Shown here one piece after another: positions 1 to 5,638 of a stretch of 8,445 bases of DNA. Origin of the DNA: an uncultured Cellvibrio sp. (GTDB lineage: Bacteria > Pseudomonadota > Gammaproteobacteria > Pseudomonadales > Cellvibrionaceae); NCBI GenBank assembly GCA_946482385.1, contig CAMLRI010000064.1, forward strand, positions 1 through 8,445. The letters run 5' to 3'. The translations under genes were made by a program, and so were the position numbers. Numbering within the stretch: the stretch's first letter is position 1; each line of letters begins with the position of its first letter. Under the pieces are notes generated by a model. That model had not been told where the DNA came from. It was given only the letters and a program-made list of their open reading frames with translations, and did no database searches.

Positions 1-495
1 TTACACAGCCGTCAGGATCAGGGCTTTTATCGCATTGCCATGAGCTTTGGCTCTATGGCCTGGGCCATGAGCGCCGCCATTGGCTCACTATTGGCCAACC
101 GCCGCGCGCCCAGCCTATGCCTGATGGGCGACGGCGCCTACCTGATGGGCGGCCAGGAGATCACCCTCGCTGCCCAGCACCAGCTGCCCCTGGTGGTAGT
201 GCTGCTTAACGATGGGGTGATGGGCATGGTGATGCACGGCCAGCGCCTGGGCGGCCAGGAATCCATCGGCTGGGAACTAAACAAGGTCGACTATGCCGCC
301 CTGGTTAAGGCGATGGATATAGATAGCCTGGTGATTGAGGCGCCAGAACAGCTGGAGCAGTTGGATCTGGCCGCACTCTTCGCCAAAAACCGACCTACAC
401 TGCTGGATGTACGCATAGATCGCGAAGAGGTGCCGCCTATGGGCGACCGTATCCGCAGCCTGGCCGAAAGTGGCTCTGCCACCCCGGGCGGCTAA
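1..495 (+). CDS. Thiamine-diphosphate-dependent enzyme, acetolactate synthase-like, C-terminal part (5' end outside window)
   Basis: The reading frame is open from the first base and ends at TAA 493-495, so this is the C-terminal part of a longer protein; the family is usually about 550 residues. The visible part is the C-terminal TPP-binding (PYR/PP-type) domain. It has the GDG motif (GDGAYLMGGQE) followed about 27 residues later by the Asn of LLNDG, the classic Mg2+/diphosphate-binding GDG-x(~26)-N signature. The later GMVMHGQ segment matches the 'GMVRQWQ'-like stretch of acetolactate synthases. The tail (EEVPPMGDRIRSLAESG) is short and polar. Enzymes of this family decarboxylate 2-oxo acids and transfer or release the aldehyde unit in the cytoplasm. 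The substrate cannot be told from this fragment: acetolactate synthase, a benzoylformate-decarboxylase-like enzyme and other TPP enzymes all remain possible. No clear intrinsic terminator follows. Confidence 0.85.
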   Translation, partial: LHSRQDQGFYRIAMSFGSMAWAMSAAIGSLLANRRAPSLCLMGDGAYLMGGQEITLAAQHQLPLVVVLLNDGVMGMVMHGQRLGGQESIGWELNKVDYAALVKAMDIDSLVIEAPEQLEQLDLAALFAKNRPTLLDVRIDREEVPPMGDRIRSLAESGSATPGG

Positions 496-544
496 AAACC
501 TCAAGATTTGCTTATGCGAACGGCAAGGAAAAACCAGATGTAAA

Positions 545-580
545 TAGCTTGCATATAACAGAGAGCTATATGCTAGGCTA
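545..580. repeat. Imperfect inverted repeat upstream of the c-di-GMP regulator gene
   Basis: Perfect 7-base arms GCATATA (551-557) and TATATGC (567-573) flank a 9-base loop. Outer arms TAGC (545-548) and GCTA (577-580) extend the pairing across a small 2x3 internal loop. It lies 29 bases before the GTG start. No T-run follows on either strand, so it does not look like an intrinsic terminator. An operator or a structured leader for the downstream gene is more likely. The segment also contains TATAAC and an extended -10-like TGCTAGGCT (571-579), but no convincing -35 box was found. Confidence 0.5.
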
Positions 581-597
581 ATGGTCACTTAGCATTC

Positions 598-602
598 GAG
601 GG
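598..602 (+). promoter_or_regulatory. Ribosome binding site for the GTG-started regulator
   Basis: GAGGG lies 6 bases before the GTG at 609. This spacing supports a GTG start here rather than a downstream ATG. Confidence 0.7.
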
Positions 603-608
603 CTTTGC

Positions 609-3143
609 GTGTCGTCAATCACCAGCAATATCACCAGTGCCGCCACGGCGTCCCTGGCCAGTGCGGCCAGCGCCCAGATATTGATTGTCAATCACGAATC
701 CTCAGCCCTGGAGCTGATCGGCACCCGCTTGCGCAGCGCCGGCTGCCAAAACTTACACCTGCTTAACACCGCCGCCAAAGCCTTGGAATTGCTGCGCCAG
801 CAGCCCATAGACCTGTTGATTGTCGATGTGGAAATCCAGGATATGGATGGCTGGCGGCTGTCGCGCCTGGTGCGCAGCGGTATTCTCAAGTGCCCATCCA
901 ACCTGCCCATTATTATCCTCGCCCACACCTGGTGTGAGCGCATTGCCGAAGTGACGGCGCGCGAATACGGCATCAACTGCCTGCTGCCCCTGGAACACCT
1001 GGAGCACCTGCCCGGCGCCATAGAGCAGCTGCTATCCCAACCCCACAGCAGCCTGGCGCGCCCGCGCCTGTTGGTGGTGGAAGACCAGCAGGACACCTCC
1101 GACCTGATCCAGCGGGTGCTGGGCGCCCACTTCGAGATAGAAGTCGCCGCCGATGGCCGCGATGGCCTGGCCGCCTGGCAGCGCGGCCGCCATGATTTGG
1201 TATTGCTGGATGTGATGCTGCCGCGGCTGTCGGGGCGCGACATCCTGATCGAAATCCAGCGCATCGACCCGCAGCAGCCGGTGGTGATTATGACGGCCCA
1301 CACCACCGTGGAGCAGGCCGAAGAATTGATGCTGCTGGGGGCGGTGGACTTCCTGCCCAAGCCCTTCCGCACCGAACAATTGCGGCGGGTGTGCGACATC
1401 GCCATCCACCGCGAAGATTTTTTGGTGAGCAACGAGCAGTTCGCCCAGCGCGCCCAAACCCTGCAGGAGCGCGAGCTGGCCTATCGCCAGCTGTACCAAA
1501 ACCACCACCAGTTGCTGGAAGACCTGCAAACTGTGGTGATGGAGCTGGACGACAACCTCTGTATCCACTACCTCAACCGCGCCTGGGAAACCCTGATGGG
1601 GCACGAGATCAGCCAGACCCTGGGGCGCCCCCTGAGCGACTTTATCGCCACCGACAGCCTGGCACAGTGGGCCTTGGCCCGCGAGCGGATGCGCTACACC
1701 CTGCGCCATTTCGAACCCTGCGCCGACCTGGAGCTGTGCCTCAGCCACAGCGACGGCCACAAGCTGTGGGTGCAGCTCAAGGTCAACCTTTCCGGCACCG
1801 GCAGCGGCAGCGCGCGCCTGACAATTTGTATCGACAACATCACCGAACAGCGCGCCGCCCAGGAGCAGCTGCAATACCTGGCGATGCACGATTCACTCAC
1901 CGGGCTCTACAACCGCCATTTTTTTGAGACATCCCTCGAACAACTCACCGCCGACGCCCTGCGCAACCATCGCCAGCACGGCCTGGTGTACATAGACCTG
2001 GACCACTTTAAAGTTATCAACGACAACTTTGGCCACCAAAAAGGCGATGAGGTACTGCGCGAAGTGGCGCAACTACTGCGCCGCCGCATACGTCGCCCCG
2101 ATATTTTTTGCCGCCTGGGCGGCGATGAGTTTGCCGTGCTATTGCACGATGTCACCCAGCTGCAGGCGGAAGAATTTGCCCGCGATATACAGCAGCTGAC
2201 CGGGGAATTCAGTGTGCACAGCCACGGCCAGCGCATCACCCTGGGCTGCAGTATCGGCCTGACCCTGATCAACAGCAGCACCCTGCGCGCCGAAGAGCAT
2301 TTGATGCGCGCCGATATCGCCCTCTATGTGGCCAAAGGGCGCGGCCGCAACCTGATCCATGTATTCGACCCCGCCGACCGCGAAAGCGATGACCTGCGCC
2401 AACGCATCAGCATCTCGCAACAGGTGCGCCAGGCCATTGCCGAACACAGGGTTCTGCTGTACTTCCAACCCATACTCGATGTGAATGCCGGGCGCGTGGC
2501 CTACTACGAGGCACTGGTACGCATGCGCAGTGCCCAGGGCGAGATAATCCCGCCCAACCAATTTATTCCCGCCCTGGAAGCCTCGGGCGATATGCACCTG
2601 CTCGACCGCTGCATCATCCAGCTGGCGCTGCAGCACCTGCAGCAGCACCCGCAACTGCAACATATCGCCATCAACCTATCGGCCCAGGCCTTTAACGACG
2701 AGCGATTGGTATCCACCATCCTCGACGCCATGCAGGAAACCGGTGTAGAGGCCAAACGCCTCACCTTTGAACTGACCGAAAGCGCCAGCCTGTTCAACCT
2801 GCGCACCACCCAGCGGGTGATCGCCGAGCTGCACCAACTGGGCTGCAGTTTTTCGGTGGACGATTTCGGTTCCGGCTTCAGCAGCTTCGCCTATCTCAAG
2901 GAGCTACCGGCCGACTACATCAAGCTCGACGGCTCTTTTATCCAAAACCTGCACCGCGATACTGTCGACCAAACCCTGGTGCGCGCCATCATCCAGGTGA
3001 TCCAGGCCCTGGGCAAAAAAGCCGTGGCGGAATATGTGGAAAATGCCGAGATACTCAGCATCCTCAAGGGTATGGGGGTCGACCTGGTACAGGGCTACCA
3101 CATAGGCCACCCACTGCCGGTTGATAAAATCCGCTTCGACTAG
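609..3143 (+). CDS. Response regulator with REC-REC-PAS-GGDEF-EAL domains (c-di-GMP turnover)
   Basis: 844 residues, cytoplasmic, with no membrane segment seen. Domain order: REC1 about 22-145, REC2 about 152-268, a helical linker about 270-305, PAS about 306-412, GGDEF about 420-588, EAL about 600-844. REC2 has a full receiver set: E158/D159 acidic pocket, D201 phospho-acceptor, T229 and K251 (LPKPF). REC1 keeps D73 but has NHE in place of the acidic pocket, Leu at the Thr position and LPLE where KP is expected, so it is probably not phosphorylated. The GGDEF domain has an intact GGDEF motif (504-508) and, five residues earlier, an RxxD product-inhibition site (R495, D498). The EAL domain has EALVR (634-638), N689, E721 (ELTES), the DDFG pair D751/D752, K772, E808 and Q828, matching the residues needed for phosphodiesterase activity. 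Both synthesis and hydrolysis of c-di-GMP therefore look possible. The cognate kinase is unknown; the kinase fragment at the far end of the window is not an obvious partner. The start is GTG with a good ribosome binding site. Confidence 0.95.
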   Translation: MSSITSNITSAATASLASAASAQILIVNHESSALELIGTRLRSAGCQNLHLLNTAAKALELLRQQPIDLLIVDVEIQDMDGWRLSRLVRSGILKCPSNLPIIILAHTWCERIAEVTAREYGINCLLPLEHLEHLPGAIEQLLSQPHSSLARPRLLVVEDQQDTSDLIQRVLGAHFEIEVAADGRDGLAAWQRGRHDLVLLDVMLPRLSGRDILIEIQRIDPQQPVVIMTAHTTVEQAEELMLLGAVDFLPKPFRTEQLRRVCDIAIHREDFLVSNEQFAQRAQTLQERELAYRQLYQNHHQLLEDLQTVVMELDDNLCIHYLNRAWETLMGHEISQTLGRPLSDFIATDSLAQWALARERMRYTLRHFEPCADLELCLSHSDGHKLWVQLKVNLSGTGSGSARLTICIDNITEQRAAQEQLQYLAMHDSLTGLYNRHFFETSLEQLTADALRNHRQHGLVYIDLDHFKVINDNFGHQKGDEVLREVAQLLRRRIRRPDIFCRLGGDEFAVLLHDVTQLQAEEFARDIQQLTGEFSVHSHGQRITLGCSIGLTLINSSTLRAEEHLMRADIALYVAKGRGRNLIHVFDPADRESDDLRQRISISQQVRQAIAEHRVLLYFQPILDVNAGRVAYYEALVRMRSAQGEIIPPNQFIPALEASGDMHLLDRCIIQLALQHLQQHPQLQHIAINLSAQAFNDERLVSTILDAMQETGVEAKRLTFELTESASLFNLRTTQRVIAELHQLGCSFSVDDFGSGFSSFAYLKELPADYIKLDGSFIQNLHRDTVDQTLVRAIIQVIQALGKKAVAEYVENAEILSILKGMGVDLVQGYHIGHPLPVDKIRFD

Positions 3144-3217
3144 GCCCAAACCCCGCTCAAAAAACAACCATAGACCCAAGCCCCCGCAGCTGTTAGCATA
3201 GCTAGGTTACACCATGT

Positions 3218-3225
3218 GTTATAAC
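3218..3225. promoter_or_regulatory. Palindrome and -10-like element before the toxin-antitoxin pair
   Basis: GTTATAAC is a perfect 8-base palindrome 17 bases before the antitoxin ATG. It contains TATAAC, a good -10-like hexamer (3220-3225). Just upstream, ACAC (3209-3212 region) and GTGT flank CAT. MazE/AbrB-type antitoxins usually repress their own promoter by binding palindromes, so this is a plausible operator overlapping the promoter. No good -35 box was found at the right distance. Confidence 0.35.
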
Positions 3226-3242
3226 GGCGTTTTGGAGGCCCT

Positions 3243-3464
3243 ATGAAACTCAAAATTACCTCAATCGGCAATTCCGCTGGCGTTATCCTGCCCAAAGAAG
3301 TCCTGGCGCGCCTGCGCCTGGCCAAGGGCGACGACCTCTACCTGCTGGAAACCCCCGACGGTATCAAACTCACCACCTTCGACCCCACCCTGGCCGAGCA
3401 GATGGCGGTGGCGGAGCAGATCATGCGCGAAGATCGCCAAGTGCTACACCAGCTGGCGCAATAG
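3243..3464 (+). CDS. AbrB/MazE/SpoVT-family antitoxin of a Doc-type toxin-antitoxin pair
   Basis: 73 residues. The N-terminal half (1-45) is a swapped-hairpin AbrB-type DNA-binding domain: MKLKITSIGNSAGVILPKE, then LARLRLAKGDDLYLLETPDG, the usual 'IGNS.GV.LPK' and 'L..GD.L.L.....G' pattern of MazE-like proteins. The C-terminal half (46-73) is acidic and helical (DPTLAEQMAVAEQIMREDRQVLHQLAQ) and is the expected toxin-binding tail. GGAGG at 3234-3238 gives a ribosome binding site 4 bases before the ATG. The toxin starts 10 bases after the stop, so the two are co-transcribed. The protein should neutralise the toxin by direct binding and repress the operon. Confidence 0.9.
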   Translation: MKLKITSIGNSAGVILPKEVLARLRLAKGDDLYLLETPDGIKLTTFDPTLAEQMAVAEQIMREDRQVLHQLAQ

Positions 3465-3474
3465 GGGGTGAGCC

Positions 3475-3900
3475 ATGATTATCTGGATCAGCAAAACCCT
3501 GGCGCTGGCCATTCACGACCGGCAACTGGCTGAACATGGCGGTAGTAGCGGTGTGCGCGATGAGGGGCTGTTGGATTCCGCCCTGGCGCGCGCCCAGCAG
3601 CTCTACGCTTATGGCGAGCCGCCACCGGATTTGGCCGACCTGGCCGCCAGCCTGGCTTTTGGCCTGGCGCGCAATCATCCGTTTATCGACGGCAATAAAC
3701 GCACAGCCCATGTGTGCTACCGCGTTTTCTTGCGGCTAAACCACGGCAACCTGGTTGCCAGCGATGAAGAAAAATACGCCGCCATGGTCGGCCTGGCCGA
3801 AGGCTCAATCAGTGAAACAGAATTTGCCCAATGGCTGCGCGCCCGCATCCAGGTTGAAAACACCGGGCAAGTGCAGGAACCCCAGACGAGCTATGGTTGA
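3475..3900 (+). CDS. doc: Death-on-curing (Doc)/Fic-family toxin
   Basis: 141 residues, a normal length for Doc. The Fic-fold active-site loop is H68-P-F70-I-D72-G73-N74-K75-R76-T, matching the Doc pattern HxFx(D/N)(A/G)NKR. AMP-transferring Fic proteins usually have GNGR here; Lys in place of the second Gly is the Doc hallmark, and phage P1 Doc is known to phosphorylate elongation factor EF-Tu and so stop translation. The catalytic His, acidic residue and Arg are all present, so the toxin looks intact. The start has a strong Shine-Dalgarno (AGGGGGTG at 3463-3470) that overlaps the antitoxin stop codon, which fits translational coupling. The gene ends inside the 3' end of the convergent minus-strand gene. 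The last 15 or so residues (VENTGQVQEPQTSYG) are a polar tail. Confidence 0.9.
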   Translation: MIIWISKTLALAIHDRQLAEHGGSSGVRDEGLLDSALARAQQLYAYGEPPPDLADLAASLAFGLARNHPFIDGNKRTAHVCYRVFLRLNHGNLVASDEEKYAAMVGLAEGSISETEFAQWLRARIQVENTGQVQEPQTSYG

Positions 3901-4769
3901 TGTGACCTGCCAGGTAAAGGCCGCTGCGCCGGCCCCTGGTAGTCTATGTCGTCGCAGCGCAACGGCAGAAAGGATTCCGGTGGCCGGCGCAGGGCGTCCA
4001 GGTAGCAGGCGGTAACACCGCTGGCAACGGCCGTAGGGAAGATACGGTAGACCTGCTCGGGGCTAAAGCCCTGGTCGGCCAGCACTGCCGCCACATAGCC
4101 ATTGATGTTCATACCCTCGCCATAACCGGCCTGCATGGCCTGCTCGATTTGGTAGGCCAGGCTCAGGTGGGCGCCGCGCGCTATACCCAGGCGCTGGCTG
4201 ATGCGCTCCATGGCCTCCAAGCGCTCATCGCCCTTGGCGATGGGGCGAATGTAACCCACGATCAGCGGCTTGCCGCCGTGGGCCGCAGCGGCCTCTGCCA
4301 CTATCTGTTCCGGGCTGGCGCCCTGCTGGTGACGCACCAGTGCCTGCTGGATAAAACCCACCCCTTCAATAATCGGCAGCACCCCGTAGGTGCGCGAATC
4401 CGTCGCCAAACAGCCCATTACCGTTGCCGCCAAATTGGAGGCGCGGGCGCTGCCCGCCAGGGCACCTATCTGGTTGCACCAGATGCGCGGGTCCGGCCAG
4501 CTCAGGCAGCCGCAAATCGCCTCCACCCAATCCGCCAGGTTTTTATCCACCATGCGCCCGGTGGCGTTGAGGATCAGAATCTGGAAATAGGATTTATCGC
4601 CCACCAACTGCTCCAGCATGGAGTAGCCGTGGCTGTACACGCCCTTGCCGGGAAACCAGCCGCCGGTGTAGCTGTAGATGCGCTGGCGACGGCCATCCAG
4701 GTATTTCACCCACTGCTGCTCCCGGGCACTGGCTTCCTCCGCCTGGGGGTTATTCGCGCTCGATGACAT
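3891..4769 (-). CDS. Citrate-synthase-fold protein lacking the usual catalytic residues (second of a pair)
   Basis: 292 residues from the chosen ATG at 4769. The alternative in-frame ATG at 4778 is only one base from the GAAGG motif, whereas 4769 sits nine bases after AAGG, so 4769 is the better start. Residue numbers here count from the 4778 ATG. The protein resembles the citrate synthase/citryl-CoA lyase fold: a helical N-terminal part (GYSMLEQLVGDKSYFQILIL, 51-70), a GYIRPIAKGDER segment (175-186) at the place of 'GFGHPLYKxxDPR', and MNINGYVAAVLADQGFSPE (223-241) at the place of 'NxDgxxAAxLxDLGxxP'. By this alignment the family's histidine is Arg178 and the catalytic Asp is Asn226. No 'LHGGA'-type histidine is visible near 131-145. 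It overlaps the end of the upstream paralogue by 20 bases, so the two are very likely translated together. It may be a non-catalytic partner subunit or an enzyme with different chemistry. Confidence 0.75.
   Translation of the reverse strand: MSSSANNPQAEEASAREQQWVKYLDGRRQRIYSYTGGWFPGKGVYSHGYSMLEQLVGDKSYFQILILNATGRMVDKNLADWVEAICGCLSWPDPRIWCNQIGALAGSARASNLAATVMGCLATDSRTYGVLPIIEGVGFIQQALVRHQQGASPEQIVAEAAAAHGGKPLIVGYIRPIAKGDERLEAMERISQRLGIARGAHLSLAYQIEQAMQAGYGEGMNINGYVAAVLADQGFSPEQVYRIFPTAVASGVTACYLDALRRPPESFLPLRCDDIDYQGPAQRPLPGRSHQP
3910..3939. other. Stable stem-loop at the convergent gene junction
   Basis: Arms CCAGG (3910-3914) plus GGCCG (3919-3923) pair with CGGCC (3930-3934) plus CCTGG (3935-3939). 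The loop is 6 bases, with a 4-base TAAA bulge on one side, giving 10 GC-rich pairs. It begins 10 bases after the toxin stop and lies within the last codons of the minus-strand gene. No T-run follows on either strand, so it is not a canonical intrinsic terminator. It may end or stabilise transcripts from both directions. Confidence 0.45.
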
Positions 4770-5583
4770 AGTGCTCATCCTTCACAAAGGGCATGGCGGT
4801 AATGGGCTTGTTGGCCAGCTCCAGGCCCTGGGCAACCAGGCCGGGGGCGGCGATCAGTTGATAGAGGCAGGCGCCGGCGCGGGGCTGGAAGCCCAGGTCG
4901 CAAAACACCGCCGCAGCCAAGCCCGTCGCCAGCCAGCCGCGCCCCTGGGGCGCCAGGTGCGCCGCCAGGGATTCGCCCCAGCTGAGCACCTGGCCGGCGC
5001 CCGGCAAGCTGAGTAACTGCTCCGCCAATTGGCGGCTAAGCAGGTCGATACCGCCATAGTGGTGGCCAAAACCCGGCGCGGGGGATTCGCCGGAGCTATC
5101 CTCATCCGCTGGCCAGACCAGTTGCGCCACCAGCTGCTCCGCCGGCTGGCGGCTGGCCTTGCGCAAAAAGCGCATGGCGGCCTCGATTTCGCCGGCGCCC
5201 TGGTGCTTGCCGCCCAACACCCCCAGGGCGATGGGCAGTATGTGCACCGGGTCGGTTTTGCCTATGGCGGCATTCATGGCGGCGCGGGTGGCCGGGTGGC
5301 GCGGGCCGGGGTTGATCAGGGCGATCATTAACTGCTCCAGCAGCTGCGCCTGTTCGCGGCTGGGCAGCTCGCCGCGCAGCAGCAGGTAAAACACCTCCAC
5401 AAAGGAGCTGCCCCGCATCAACTCGGCCAGGTCGTAGCCATAGCAGAGCGCTTGCTGGGCGATATAGGGGTTAGTGGGGCTGGGAACTTCGCACCAGATG
5501 CGGGTGGCAGTGCGCTCGGCAAAAGCCTGGTTGCGGCTGCGCACCTGCTCGTGGCGGGGGGACGGGATTTCATCCTGGGACAT
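4750..5583 (-). CDS. Citrate synthase/citryl-CoA lyase-like protein (first of a pair)
   Basis: 277 residues, shorter than a normal citrate synthase (about 370-430) and close to the size of citryl-CoA lyase-type proteins. Visible family segments: YGYDLAELMRGSSFVEVFYLLLRGELPSREQ (48-78), LGGKHQGAGEIEAAMRFL (123-140), GFGHHYGGID (171-180), and LATGLAAAVFCDLGFQP followed by PGLVAQGLE (218-255). H127 and H174 match the two active-site histidines of the family. The catalytic Asp expected in 'NxDg' aligns with Thr220, so ordinary citrate synthase or lyase activity is uncertain. The start has AAGGA six bases upstream (5590-5594). It begins 42 bases after the receptor gene's stop and overlaps the second paralogue by 20 bases, which fits one operon. 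Members of this fold form or cleave carbon-carbon bonds between acyl-CoA and oxo acids in the cytoplasm; the substrate here is not known. Confidence 0.85.
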   Translation of the reverse strand: MSQDEIPSPRHEQVRSRNQAFAERTATRIWCEVPSPTNPYIAQQALCYGYDLAELMRGSSFVEVFYLLLRGELPSREQAQLLEQLMIALINPGPRHPATRAAMNAAIGKTDPVHILPIALGVLGGKHQGAGEIEAAMRFLRKASRQPAEQLVAQLVWPADEDSSGESPAPGFGHHYGGIDLLSRQLAEQLLSLPGAGQVLSWGESLAAHLAPQGRGWLATGLAAAVFCDLGFQPRAGACLYQLIAAPGLVAQGLELANKPITAMPFVKDEHYVIERE

Positions 5584-5593
5584 GGGTGTTCCT

Positions 5594-5638
5594 TATCAAT
5601 TCAAGCAATATCAATCCAGGCGGATTCAATCCAAACGA
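5594..5638 (-). repeat. Three imperfect 15-base tandem repeats spanning the receptor stop codon
   Basis: On the plus strand the units are TATCAATTCAAGCAA (5594-5608), TATCAATCCAGGCGG (5609-5623) and ATTCAATCCAAACGA (5624-5638). Read on the coding (minus) strand in the receptor frame they give RLD-stop, IRLD-stop and YCLN-stop. The last codons and stop of the receptor therefore appear copied twice more into the spacer, the final copy being degraded. The copy next to the downstream gene also carries its ribosome binding region. Confidence 0.6.

Noticed and set aside
1032..1889. Minus-strand open frame (285 codons) inside the regulator gene
   Set aside because: The translation is repetitive Gln/Val/Leu/His with no family likeness, opposite well-defined REC2 and PAS domains.
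4149..4766. Plus-strand open frame opposite the second citrate-synthase-like gene
   Set aside because: No recognisable protein features, and the minus-strand frame has clear family segments and operon context.
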